Source of the DNA: an uncultured Oenococcus sp.
GTDB taxonomy: Bacteria > Bacillota > Bacilli > Lactobacillales > Lactobacillaceae
DNA length: 64,000 bases
Assembly: GCA_934229385.1 (NCBI GenBank)
Contig: CAKQDH010000002.1
Location: forward strand, 62,001-126,000
Direction of reading: 5' to 3'
Positions 1 through 9,279 of this stretch are shown in pieces (the first letter of the stretch is position 1; each line of letters begins with the position of its first letter). Below the pieces are notes generated by a model. That model was not told the DNA's origin. It was given only the letters and a program-made list of their open reading frames with translations, and did not search any database. Both the position numbers and the translations under genes were made by a program.

Positions 1-537
1 TCTTTTTTCAGTCAGCTTAAAAGCCTCATAAGCTATTCTTGCAATCGCCTTTTTTGTAAACACCCCAATTGTCAAAGAAACATTAGAAGTTGGCATTTCT
101 TCCCCACTTCCCCTATACATATTTCGGTCAGACAAAAAACCTTCTGAATTTTCTCTAATAATTATTAAATCAACATTTTTTACTAAACTTTTTACCCCTG
201 GAAGCGAAAAACTAGGTCGAATATTAGAAAATAAATCAAAATAATGCCTTAATTCTCCACTAGGGTTTCTTTTTTTATCTCGCTGACCAGAAGGATAAGA
301 AGCGTTATCATGAGTTCCCATAATCCAAGCATCAACGTTTTTTAAACCTCTTTTAGTTTTTTGGGGAACTGGATCATGATATTTTTTAATCCCTTCCCAT
401 CCCATTGGAAATTCTTCGAAATTAAAATTAATTTCAGAATTAAATTTAAGAGTAGCTCTTAAAACGTTTACTGTAGAATTAACTATTTCTGGTCCAATAC
501 CATCACCTTTTAATATTCCCAGTGTATACTTTGTCAT
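1..537 (-). CDS. Isocitrate/isopropylmalate dehydrogenase family protein, C-terminus beyond window
   Basis: The minus strand reads openly from an ATG at 537 to the window edge (179 codons, no stop), so only the N-terminal half is visible. It opens MTKYTLGILKGDGIGPEIV, the signature start of NAD(P)-dependent decarboxylating beta-hydroxyacid dehydrogenases, and later carries a region around IIIRENSEG that matches the family's substrate-loop position. Isocitrate, isopropylmalate, homoisocitrate and tartrate dehydrogenases share these features, so the substrate is not fixed by what is visible. It is the last visible gene of a minus-strand run that starts with aconitase, which favours a tri- or dicarboxylate substrate such as isocitrate. 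The family assignment is firm; the substrate is inference. Confidence 0.85.
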   Translation of the reverse strand, partial: MTKYTLGILKGDGIGPEIVNSTVNVLRATLKFNSEINFNFEEFPMGWEGIKKYHDPVPQKTKRGLKNVDAWIMGTHDNASYPSGQRDKKRNPSGELRHYFDLFSNIRPSFSLPGVKSLVKNVDLIIIRENSEGFLSDRNMYRGSGEEMPTSNVSLTIGVFTKKAIARIAYEAFKLTEKR

Positions 538-596
538 TTTATTATGTTCTTCCAAATAAACAACTTAAAATTTTTAGTTATTAAAAATTGAATTAG

Positions 597-1370
597 TTAT
601 TTTAAATACCAATTTATACCATTTTGGTACAGCACTCTGTTTATAGCTCTTTCGTCATTACCTAAAGCAGTTTTAATTAAATCAATGTCTTTAAGAGAAA
701 AAGGATGCTTTGTTCTTGTACCAGGGAAATCGGTGGCAAAAATTAAACCTTTAGGGTTTACTTGATAAAGTTTAGGCAGTAATTCTTTAATTTCAGATCT
801 ACTATACTGAACTCTGCCAAAACCAGAAACACGAATGGCAACCCCATGGCCTAAAAGTTTCGTTAAAGTAGAAAGCGGAGCCTTAGTCATACCTAGATGA
901 TCAATAGAAACTTTAGGTAAAGACAAAATAAGATCGATTAAATCACTGTTTGCTTTAGCTAAATCCAGGTATATTTCCGTTCCCCAACCAAATTTAAAAT
1001 AAACTCGCTTAGCTATCTCTTTAATCTCAGGTAATGATTCCTTTATACCACGATACATTGGGAAACGAATTCCTCGAATGCCAATCTCAGATAAAAACTG
1101 AAGATCTTTATCTGAGATATCTTTAGAGATTCTAGTAATACCAACAAAGTTTTTGCCTAATTGAGATAAATCTCCCTTAAAATGATCTTGATTGTCGCCT
1201 TGAAAAGTTCCCTGAACCTCAGCCCCTCCTAAAGGCTGTAATCCCATACTTTTCAAATATTTTTTATATTGATCTACATTATGATAATTAGGTAAAAAAC
1301 CGTTATTTTTTATAATTGAATAATGAGGATCAATTATATGAAAATGTGCATCAAAAATTTTTTGTGCCAT
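597..1370 (-). CDS. Amidohydrolase family 2 (TIM-barrel metal-dependent hydrolase)
   Basis: About 257 residues. The N-terminus MAQKIFDAHFHIIDP holds the DxHxH metal motif of the amidohydrolase_2 / 2-pyrone-4,6-dicarboxylate lactonase-like group. Late in the protein FATDFPGTR fits the usual C-terminal metal/active-site Asp strand. The open frame extends upstream to 1493, but the extension reads through an apparent remnant of a membrane protein, so I place the start at the ATG at 1370, which immediately precedes the family motif and has a weak AGAGAG upstream. An ATG at 1439 with GGAGGAG just before it is an alternative. Members hydrolyse lactones or decarboxylate aromatic or aliphatic acids. 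Its position between aconitase and a dehydrogenase suggests a carboxylic acid substrate, which is inference only. Confidence 0.8.
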   Translation of the reverse strand: MAQKIFDAHFHIIDPHYSIIKNNGFLPNYHNVDQYKKYLKSMGLQPLGGAEVQGTFQGDNQDHFKGDLSQLGKNFVGITRISKDISDKDLQFLSEIGIRGIRFPMYRGIKESLPEIKEIAKRVYFKFGWGTEIYLDLAKANSDLIDLILSLPKVSIDHLGMTKAPLSTLTKLLGHGVAIRVSGFGRVQYSRSEIKELLPKLYQVNPKGLIFATDFPGTRTKHPFSLKDIDLIKTALGNDERAINRVLYQNGINWYLK

Positions 1371-1800
1371 AAATCGTTCTCTCTTTCTTAGTTTAAACAT
1401 ATTGTCTTGTTCGATTTCTTTCATAAAATCAATTGGCATAGCTCCTCCAACGGAAAAAAAAAGGGGGGGAGATACCAGCTGATAGATCGCCAATAATGGT
1501 ACAAGTAAACAAGACTACTGCTGAAATTCCTGTAACATAACTGAACCGACAATGGGAAACAACATCGGAGCTGCCACAAAAAGTATTCATAACTGCAGCT
1601 GTAAACGTAAAGATAGTAAACAAAACTGAGATAAAACCCACGTCAATACTTTTATCCCAAAAAGTTAAAGTAGCATTTTTAGGAAACACTAGATGAAAAA
1701 TCGGGGAAACAATAAAATAATCATAAAAAATAAAATCAAATAGATATTTAGTTTTTGTTTTGAATTAAATTTTTTGGTTTTTCGAGCTTTAATTCTTCCC
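1371..1800 (-). pseudogene. Decayed membrane protein (probable permease remnant)
   Basis: Between the AEC carrier and the amidohydrolase, the minus strand encodes hydrophobic segments spread over different frames. One frame gives a basic start and a hydrophobic stretch ending in a stop near 1695. A second frame carries two transmembrane-like stretches (VGFISVLFTIFTFTAAVMN and VTGISAVVLFTCTIIGDLSAG). It then crosses a C7/T9 homopolymer at about 1456-1471 and continues in a third frame as a basic tail (FKLRKRERF) running into the amidohydrolase ATG. The multiple shifts and short length indicate a decayed integral membrane protein. I could not name its family. It may be the lost transporter of this cluster, leaving the AEC protein as the only intact carrier. 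Confidence 0.6.
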
Positions 1801-1816
1801 CTTAATAATTAATTAT

Positions 1817-2761
1817 TTAATTAACAAGATACATGAAAAAGCTTAATGTAACAAAAGCAAAAGCAGTACTGCCTAATTGAATTGATGCTATTTCAGATTC
1901 ATTAGTTTTATATTTAATTGCTAGGCTAGTTGGCATAGTAGCAGTTGGTATAGCCAAGGTTAAAATAACTATTTTACGAAGATTAAGTGGAGAACTTGTC
2001 AAAGTCATTATTATCCATACTAAACCTGGCAAAATTATATTCCTTATAAACACAATTTTAGAAACAATCCGAGTAATGTGTATTTTTCGGAAATACAAAA
2101 TAATCCCAGTTGTAAACATGGCTAGCCCACCGGCTGCTTTCCCTAAAACAGTAAAAGTGCTATCCAATTTTGTTGGCATTGGCAATCCGACTAAAGACAA
2201 AATAAAACCCAAAAGTGCAGAAAACACCAAGGGCTTTTTTAGTGTATCAATAAAACGACGATTTATTGAAAATGATTGAGTTTTTTTAATGCTTTTTCTA
2301 TTACCTACATTATCTAAAAGAGCAAAAGCAATTGGTAATAAAATAATATTAATTATTAAAGAACAAATTCCAATATCGATAGCACTAATAGACTCACTAA
2401 ATAATAAGGGCAAAATAGCAGAACCAATAAAGGGCACCGAAGGATCAGCAATAGATAAGGCTCTAAGTACAGAAACTTTGGTTTCTTGTTTTAAAATTAT
2501 TTTACAAAAAAATAAGACCAAAATATAACAAACAAACAAACTAACTATAAGCCACACTGCTAAAGGGATATCTTCAATAATTATTTTTCTTGGGGTACCC
2601 CAAATCCCAGCAAAAACACTAAGAGGAAGCGCATAACTTAAAATTAGTTTTGTTAATTTGTTGGCATCCTGATCTGAAAAATGCTTATTCTTAGCGCCTA
2701 ACATACCTAAAAGAATGGTAAATATTATAGGCAATAATGCAAATATTATTGTTATTAACAT
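1817..2761 (-). CDS. AEC family transporter (auxin efflux carrier / malate-malonate permease type)
   Basis: 314 residues, almost entirely hydrophobic with about ten predicted transmembrane segments in the two-halves layout of AEC carriers. The N-terminus (ALLPIIFTILLGMLGAKNKHF) and the central loop with basic residues before a second five-helix block fit the family. Lactobacillaceae AEC proteins are often annotated as malate permease or MdcF-type malonate carriers. It starts 22 bases downstream of the aconitase stop, so the two are probably co-transcribed. A malonate decarboxylase operon without its own transporter lies 12 kb away, so this carrier could take up malonate, but citrate, malate or related acids are equally possible. 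Confidence 0.85.
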   Translation of the reverse strand: MLITIIFALLPIIFTILLGMLGAKNKHFSDQDANKLTKLILSYALPLSVFAGIWGTPRKIIIEDIPLAVWLIVSLFVCYILVLFFCKIILKQETKVSVLRALSIADPSVPFIGSAILPLLFSESISAIDIGICSLIINIILLPIAFALLDNVGNRKSIKKTQSFSINRRFIDTLKKPLVFSALLGFILSLVGLPMPTKLDSTFTVLGKAAGGLAMFTTGIILYFRKIHITRIVSKIVFIRNIILPGLVWIIMTLTSSPLNLRKIVILTLAIPTATMPTSLAIKYKTNESEIASIQLGSTAFAFVTLSFFMYLVN

Positions 2762-2783
2762 AAACTAATATTTTTCCTTAAAA

Positions 2784-5465
2784 TTAATTAGACAAATTTT
2801 GTTTTTCTGCTAAAACCTTATTAAGTATTCCGCCGCTACGAAAATCGTCAATTTCAGACTGTGAATCAAACCTTACAATAGTTTCAAATTTTTCCTGTTT
2901 TCCATTATGATTATGGGCTTTAACGGTCACTCTTTCTTTGGGTGATAATGTTTTCGGAAACTCAATATCATAAGTTTCTTTACCAGAAAGTCCCAAGATA
3001 CTAGCATTTTCACCAGATAAAAATTCTAGGGGTACTACTCCCATCATAACTAAGTTGGAACGATGGATTCTTTCAAACGATTCGGCGATCACTGCTTTCA
3101 CGCCCAACAACTTAACTCCCTTAGCTGCCCAATCACGAGAAGAACCCATCCCATAATCTTTTCCAGCAATTATTAGAAGTTCAGTACCATTTTCTTGATA
3201 TTTTTTACTGGCATTGTAAATAGAAGTTATTTCATTTTTCGGAAGATAATTAGTATATCCACCTTCTTTTCCGTTAGCTAACTCATTATGTAGCCTTACA
3301 TTGGCTAAAGTCCCCCTTACCATAACTTTATGATTACCTCTTCGAGAACCGTAAGAATTAAAGTTTCGTGGTGAAATATCATTTTTCTCTAAATATTCCC
3401 CAGCAGGCGATTGAACTGGTATCATACCAGCAGGCGAAATATGATCTGTAGTTACCGAATCTCCTACTTTAGCTAAAACCTTCATTCCTTGAAAAAGGGG
3501 CTGATTATTTTTGCCCTTAACCTGATCATTGAAATAAGGAGGATTAGCAACATAAGTTGATTTTTTACTCCAAGGAAAAATTTCTGACGCTGAAACATTT
3601 ATATCGTTCCAATCTTTGCGTCCAGAAAAAATATTTGAATAGGTTTGACGATAATCATCAGAAGTTACATACTTATGCACATATTTATTAATTTCTCTAG
3701 AAGTAGGCCAAATATCTTTTAAATAAATGCTTTTACCATCTTTATTTTTTCCTAATGAGTCTTTTACTAAGTTTTTTCTCAAATTACCTGCAAAAGCATA
3801 AGCAATAACTAAAAGAGGGGAAGCTAAATAATTGGCTTTAACAAATGGGCTAATACGGCCTTCAAAATTACGATTTCCGGATAATACAGCCCCCGTTATA
3901 ATATTAGAATCAGTGACTGCCTTTTCGATTTCTGGGGCTAAGGGACCAGAATTTCCAATACAAGTCGTACAGCCATAAGCAATAATTTCAAATCCCAAAT
4001 AATTTAGATATTTCATTAGACCAGAATTTTTCATATACCTAGTAACTGCTTGAGAACCAGGAGCAAAAGAAGTTTTTATTTTAGGTGAAATCGAAAGGCC
4101 ATTTTCAACAGCTTTCTTAGCTAATAATCCTGCTCCAATTAAAACTTCAGGATTAGAAGTATTAGTACAGCTTGTTAAAGCCGCAATTAAAATGTCTCCA
4201 GTTTTCAATATTTCTTTTTTGCCATTCAAATTAAAAGGATAACTATCATTCACATTTTCCTTTTTTAAGCCAAACCCATGATTACCTAAAGGAGCAGAAA
4301 TTGTTTTTTCAAAAGCTTCAGGAGCTTTCGGCAATTCTACTAAATCTTGAGGACGTTTTGGCCCAGCTAAGCTAGTAGTAATTTTTGAAAGATCAATCTC
4401 AATAACATCTGAATAATCTGGTGTATGATCATGAGAATAAAATAGACTATTCTTCTTAGTATAATTTTTAATAAGATCAATCTGTTTATTACTTCTTCCA
4501 GTTAATTGAAGATATTTAATTGTCTCAGAATCAATTGGGAAATATCCACAAGTAGCTCCATATTCAGGTGACATATTAGAAATTGTAGCTCGATCAGCTA
4601 CTGAAAGTTTTTCATACCCAGGACCAAAAAATTCTACAAATTTGCCTACAACATTATGCTGCCTTAAAACTTGCGTAACTTTAAGAGCTAAATCGGTTGC
4701 AACCACACCTGAGGGAAGATGTCCCTTTAATTTAACCCCAACAACTGCTGGGATAAGAAATGTTGAAGGTTCACCTAACATACAAGCTTCAGCTTCAATT
4801 CCACCAACACCCCAACCTAAAACACCAAGGCCATTAATCATAGTTGTATGAGAATCTGTCCCAAGTAAACTATCTGGAAAATAAGTTGTTAGATTGTTTT
4901 TTGTGTTTTTTTGAATTACAGGAGATAAATGCTCAATATTTATCTGATGAATAATACCGGTATCAGGTGGAATCACATTAAAGTTAGAAAAAGATTTTTG
5001 AGCCCATCTTAAAACTTTGTAACGTTCATAATTCCTTTTAAATTCCTTTTTAATGTTAAAAGCAAAAGCTAATGGGCTAGCAGCTTGATCTACTTGCACA
5101 GAATGATCCACAACTAAATTAGCAGGAATTTCAGGATTAATATTTTCTGGATCTATACCCATTTTTTTAGCAGCATTCCGCATAGACGCTAAATCAACAA
5201 TAGCAGGAACACCAGTATAATCTTGTAAAAGAATTCTTGCAGGATAAAAAGAAATTGTCGACCCAACATTTTGCTTCCAATTTAGCATTTTTTTAGCATC
5301 AATATCTATATTTTGGGTATTTGAATGCCTCAGTATATTTTCAAGCAAAATCCTAATACTATAGGGCAGATTATTGACATCAATATTATTTTTTTTAGTC
5401 ACTTTATTAATATCAAAAAAACTTCCATAATTATCTAACTTAGATATATATTTATTATTAGACAT
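2784..5465 (-). CDS. acnA: Aconitate hydratase (AcnA type)
   Basis: About 893 residues, the normal length for bacterial AcnA. It interconverts citrate and isocitrate through cis-aconitate in the cytoplasm and needs a [4Fe-4S] cluster. Cluster ligands are visible in SCTNTSNPEV and YGCTTCIGNSGPL, and GSSRDWAAKG near the C-terminus is the swivel-domain active-site motif. The open frame starts slightly upstream with MLIM, but the ATG at 5465, preceded by AAGAG at suitable distance, is the better start. It heads the minus-strand cluster with an AEC carrier, an amidohydrolase and an isocitrate-type dehydrogenase. A cre-like site inside a TGTAAA/TTTACA dyad lies about 135 bases upstream. Confidence 0.97.
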   Translation of the reverse strand: MSNNKYISKLDNYGSFFDINKVTKKNNIDVNNLPYSIRILLENILRHSNTQNIDIDAKKMLNWKQNVGSTISFYPARILLQDYTGVPAIVDLASMRNAAKKMGIDPENINPEIPANLVVDHSVQVDQAASPLAFAFNIKKEFKRNYERYKVLRWAQKSFSNFNVIPPDTGIIHQINIEHLSPVIQKNTKNNLTTYFPDSLLGTDSHTTMINGLGVLGWGVGGIEAEACMLGEPSTFLIPAVVGVKLKGHLPSGVVATDLALKVTQVLRQHNVVGKFVEFFGPGYEKLSVADRATISNMSPEYGATCGYFPIDSETIKYLQLTGRSNKQIDLIKNYTKKNSLFYSHDHTPDYSDVIEIDLSKITTSLAGPKRPQDLVELPKAPEAFEKTISAPLGNHGFGLKKENVNDSYPFNLNGKKEILKTGDILIAALTSCTNTSNPEVLIGAGLLAKKAVENGLSISPKIKTSFAPGSQAVTRYMKNSGLMKYLNYLGFEIIAYGCTTCIGNSGPLAPEIEKAVTDSNIITGAVLSGNRNFEGRISPFVKANYLASPLLVIAYAFAGNLRKNLVKDSLGKNKDGKSIYLKDIWPTSREINKYVHKYVTSDDYRQTYSNIFSGRKDWNDINVSASEIFPWSKKSTYVANPPYFNDQVKGKNNQPLFQGMKVLAKVGDSVTTDHISPAGMIPVQSPAGEYLEKNDISPRNFNSYGSRRGNHKVMVRGTLANVRLHNELANGKEGGYTNYLPKNEITSIYNASKKYQENGTELLIIAGKDYGMGSSRDWAAKGVKLLGVKAVIAESFERIHRSNLVMMGVVPLEFLSGENASILGLSGKETYDIEFPKTLSPKERVTVKAHNHNGKQEKFETIVRFDSQSEIDDFRSGGILNKVLAEKQNLSN

Positions 5466-5599
5466 AATTAACAATCTCTTTTTAGTTCTTAAATTACCAT
5501 TTTAGTTAAAGCTTTAAATAACAACTTAAATCACAATTTATAATCAAAATAGTATTTACTAATTAAAAACAGTTTGACTATACCTCTATTTTAGCAATA

Positions 5600-5625
5600 T
5601 GTAAAGAAAGCGCTTAAAATTTACA
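5600..5625. promoter_or_regulatory. cre-like site within a dyad upstream of aconitase
   Basis: AGAAAGCGCTTAAA (5605-5618) is close to the CcpA operator consensus with its central GCGC step. It is flanked by the exact inverted repeat TGTAAA (5600-5605) and TTTACA (5620-5625). CcpA commonly controls carbon-metabolism genes in this group. The site lies 135-160 bases ahead of the aconitase ATG on the minus strand, so catabolite repression is plausible but unproven. Confidence 0.45.
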
Positions 5626-5679
5626 AATTTAAAAAATAAAAATTAAGTATGTATTTTTAACTAATAACTAATATTTTTA

Positions 5680-5716
5680 AGCCAACTACCAGTGGTTAAA
5701 ACCCGTGGCTTGTAAT
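5680..5716. repeat. Imperfect terminal hairpin of an IS200/IS605-type element
   Basis: A compact foldback, AGCCA ... TGGCT outside and CCAGTGG / CCCGTGG inside around TTAAAA, lies just past the C-terminal end of a decayed TnpB reading frame on the minus strand. IS200/IS605 elements carry such subterminal imperfect hairpins rather than inverted repeats, so this is probably the right end of the dead element. Confidence 0.5.
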
Positions 5717-5879
5717 TCTAATATCAAGAAAACATATAATTCTCTATAATTTATTTAGATAAGCTGGCTTTTTAATATATTGCTATATCTGAAAAGTAGA
5801 AAGTAATAGGAGTTAGCTAAGCTTTTACGTCCTTAAGTTGCCAAAAGGATTAATTTATTAGTTTATTAAATAGTTAATA

Positions 5880-6900
5880 TCTGAGATGTCCCCTTAGCTA
5901 AAATGTTTTTCACTGCATTTCAATTACGAATATGTTCGGTGTAATATTTAGGACAAAACCTATTGACGTTGATTTAAGGTAAGCCTTTATTTATCAGACA
6001 TAACATAACCACAAGAAAACAAGTTTGAGTAGTGTTTTAGAATTGACTGGGACAAATTTATGTCCGGCGGGTTTAGCTTTATAGACTATCATAGACAAGA
6101 ATTATCACCAACCAACTTTTGAAACGGAAAGCTAATGATGGTCCTTAAAAGATTTTTCCTTCTTAGTTTCTCAGCTACGACGAGGTCTTGGTTTTTAATA
6201 GTTAAAAAAAGAGGTAGCTTTCGGTGTTTTTTTAATTCGTCTATATCTTTTAGAAAGTTTTCGTTTCTGTCTTTTTAGTCTATGTTGAATTATTCGATAG
6301 TATCTAGGATTGATAATAGAATTCCCATTAAGATAGTTAAAAAGTTAGCAGTTTAAATTAATACCTATCTTTTTATTTGTTTTCTTTATTCTTTAACGCA
6401 TAGGAAGTTAGATCCTAACTGTAAAAAACAGAGAAATAATCTCAGTCATCTTTTCTTACAGTTACCGTTCTTCTTCTTATGGAGTAAGGCTCATTGAATA
6501 AAGTTCTTTGAGATTTGTTCAACCAAATTCTGCTAACCTTTGGCCTTTGAGGTGTTTTATCTAGGAACCTAACGAATTGATTAGTTAAAGAAAAATTACC
6601 TTGTCCTGGATACTGAAAGTTAGTTTGATAAACCCAGGTATAGTTTTTCTTATAGAAAGTTGGGATCTTTGAATTTGGATTCTTTTTATAAAAGTTTCAA
6701 AACTTTTAGTAGTTTCGTTTGACTGGCTTTAGTTAAAGAATCAATATATCGGCCCTTTAAAAAGAAAAAAACAGTATGGTAGATAGACACAGACAGTCTG
6801 TTCTTTAAATCTTTTAGCTTTTGTTTTTTTTAGATTTGTCTTGTTTTAATTTTATATAACTAATTATTGATTCTGCTACTTAGTTATAGACAGAAAAGTT
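5880..6900 (-). pseudogene. Decayed TnpB/OrfB of an IS200/IS605-family element
   Basis: This 1.4-kb stretch between acnA and the MIP18-like gene has no intact frame, but the minus strand still spells TnpB across frames. Pieces in order include YKAKPAGHKFVPVNSKT, then TQTCF and SCGYVMSDK (zinc-ribbon half one), then NRFCPKYYTEHIRN (half two), then NAVKNILAKGTSQI, the typical C-terminal end. Stops and frameshifts interrupt every section, and the N-terminal half is hard to align. TnpB is the RNA-guided nuclease encoded by IS200/IS605 and IS607 elements. No intact TnpA is present. The element is dead and probably old. Confidence 0.75.
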
Positions 6901-6938
6901 TCCGGGTTTACTTTTATAAACCTTTTAATAAAATTTGT

Positions 6939-7280
6939 TTAATCATGAATACCTAAAGCCATTTTAGCTAAATGGCTCATTTTATGGATATTCCAAGCTG
7001 GTTCCCAAACTAAATTAATTTTACAAGAATTAATACCTTCTACTGATGTAGCTGCCTGTTTAATTTGGTCATCAAGCAAATCGCTCAAAGGGCATCCCAT
7101 AATAGTAAGAGTCATTGTAATAATACAGTAGCCATTTCTAACATCAATTTTATAAATTAAACCTAAATTTACAACATCTATACCTAATTCAGGATCTATA
7201 ACATTTTCTAAAGCCCCTAGAACTTGTTGGCTTAATGCCGAATTAATATCTTTTTGTTTTTTTGATGAATTATTAGCCAT
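6939..7280 (-). CDS. MIP18/DUF59 family iron-sulfur cluster assembly factor (SufT/PaaD-like)
   Basis: 113 residues. The core GALENVIDPELGIDVVNLGL followed by a beta strand and TMTLTIMGCPLSDLL is diagnostic of the DUF59/MIP18 fold, and the conserved reactive Cys sits in IMGCPL. The C-terminal part (NLVWEPAWNIHKMS) matches the usual W-x-P-x-W segment. These proteins help mature Fe-S proteins. The nearby aconitase is an Fe-S enzyme, although a decayed insertion element separates the two genes, so any operon link has been lost or never existed. The ATG at 7280 has TAAGG upstream. Confidence 0.88.
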   Translation of the reverse strand: MANNSSKKQKDINSALSQQVLGALENVIDPELGIDVVNLGLIYKIDVRNGYCIITMTLTIMGCPLSDLLDDQIKQAATSVEGINSCKINLVWEPAWNIHKMSHLAKMALGIHD

Positions 7281-7573
7281 ACTTATTTATTACCTTATTT
7301 TAGTATTTTATAAAATATTTTATTTATATTCAAAAATAATTATATAGACAAAAAAATTAATAACCACATAATTTTTTATTAAGACAAATTTGTTAAAAAT
7401 TTAAAGAAATTTTTAATTCAACTAAAATTAATTTTTTTAATCATTTAGAGGGGCCTAATTTTACTAATTTCTATTCAAAAAAGTAACTTTAGGTTATTAA
7501 ATCAAACAAATTAAGGTAAAATAAGAAAAGTATTTTCAAATGTTTATTTTAAATTTTTAGAAGTAGAGTTCAA

Positions 7574-8665
7574 ATGACCGAAACTATAAATAATAGAAAA
7601 AGAATTGGATGGATTGACATCGCGAGGGGATTGGCCATATTTTTAGTTATTTTTGGACATTCTTTGGGAGAATATTGGCCAGGGTATCTTGGAAGATTTA
7701 TTTATATAGTTCATATTCCAATTTTCTTTATTCTAAGTGGATATTTATTCCGACTTAAAAGTTTTAAATATCGTTTTAAAACAGGTATTCTTACATTAAT
7801 TATTCCTTATATAGCTACTGTCATAATTGAAATACTAGTAACAATTTTTATTCATTTTTATCCTAATAACGGAATTATTTATTCTCGTTTAGGTTCCTTT
7901 AGACAAATTTTAATTGCTGGAATTTTTGGTTCAGGCGGGCCGGTTCGTTTCCCTGGGCTTTCTTCTAGTTTATTTATTGGGGCGATTTGGTTTCTATTAG
8001 CTTTTTTCTTCGGTTCTTTGATCTTCAACCTTTTAATGCACTATAAACTGAGTATCTTTAATAAATTTCTTGTTAGTATTACTTTTACATTAATTGGATA
8101 TTTCTTATCAAAAAAAATTACTCTACCTTTCTCCTTAAATTCAGCTATGGGAGCTCAAATTTTTTTCTTTTCCGGATACTTAATTAAAAAATATAATATT
8201 CTAAATAAGCTAAAAAATTATCACTATTTAATATTTTTATTTGTTTGGTTATATATATCTAAACTAGGCCTTTTCTTGCTAGACCGTATGGCAACACCTA
8301 ATATAGTTGTTGATATTATTGGATCTATATTAGCTAGTTTATGTTTAATGAAATTTTCTATCTTATTGGACCATTGGTTAATAAGAAACAAACTAAGTAT
8401 AATAAGGAAAAGTCTTTTATTTGTTGGTTGGGCTTCTTTAGCCATTTTTTGTTTTCATTTAATTGATCTAGATGATCTTAATTTGTGGACAATAATTACA
8501 CACTATTTAAACAAAATTTTGCCTAACTGGCTTTCAACTTTTGTTGGCATTTTGTATCGTATTGTATTTGCTTGCTTGGTTGCTAAACTAATAACATATA
8601 TTCCTTTTGTGAGAAGCTTTTTCTACCCTAGGAAATATTTAAAACAAAAAAGGGATTTTTCATAA
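7574..8665 (+). CDS. Acyltransferase family 3 membrane protein
   Basis: 363 residues, about ten transmembrane segments. The N-terminus RIGWIDIARGLAIFLVIFGHS contains the conserved R/H pair of the acyltransferase-3 (OafA/OpgC/fucose 4-O-acetylase-like) family, where the His after the first helix is essential. Such proteins O-acetylate cell-surface or exported sugars using cytoplasmic acyl donors. It stands alone between a divergent MIP18-like gene and a gene-free stretch, so the acceptor is unknown. A second protein of this superfamily is at 12848. Confidence 0.85.
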   Translation: MTETINNRKRIGWIDIARGLAIFLVIFGHSLGEYWPGYLGRFIYIVHIPIFFILSGYLFRLKSFKYRFKTGILTLIIPYIATVIIEILVTIFIHFYPNNGIIYSRLGSFRQILIAGIFGSGGPVRFPGLSSSLFIGAIWFLLAFFFGSLIFNLLMHYKLSIFNKFLVSITFTLIGYFLSKKITLPFSLNSAMGAQIFFFSGYLIKKYNILNKLKNYHYLIFLFVWLYISKLGLFLLDRMATPNIVVDIIGSILASLCLMKFSILLDHWLIRNKLSIIRKSLLFVGWASLAIFCFHLIDLDDLNLWTIITHYLNKILPNWLSTFVGILYRIVFACLVAKLITYIPFVRSFFYPRKYLKQKRDFS

Positions 8666-9279
8666 TATTATTAAAATAATTTCAATCCATTATTAAGAGT
8701 TTCTTAGAAAAGTGAATTTTTCTAAATTAGCAGTAAAATTTCAAGAATAGTTTCTTAATTTAAAATTTAATATTTTCATCAAATTTTAGTGATTAAATAC
8801 CTTGTTAAAGGGTATTTTAAATCTTAAATATAAGTCTTAATTTAGTATTTTTATATTAAAAGTAAGATTAATAGCCATTACCTAGAAGTAAATTTATATC
8901 TAACATATTCGCATTCATAGTAAAAAAACCGAGAATCATATAAAAATTTATTAGCTGTATTAATTTTTTAAAAATTTTAGTAAATATCTTAAATTATAAA
9001 ATATTGAAATTTTAAAATAATTTTTTAAGATAAAGAAACATACCGTTTAAAGCAAAACTATTATCTAAAGTTTTTTAACTTTTTTTATTTTTTGCTCAGG
9101 ATTGGTTCCTAATTTTAATATTCTATATTTTAGGTTTATTTTCTTTCCTAACTTTATTTTATAAAATTTTAAAAATCTATAAAAAATACAATATACTTAC
9201 TTAATAAAAAATAAGAGATAGTTTTCTACATATTTCTTAAAAAGATATATTTTGATTAAGTGTTTTAATTATCTAAATT
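8666..9279. other. Gene-free AT-rich stretch
   Basis: About 610 bases between two convergent genes (acyltransferase and NUDIX). It is dominated by A/T runs with stops in all frames. I see no RNA gene, no strong hairpin followed by a T-run, and no recognisable gene remnant. Confidence 0.5.
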
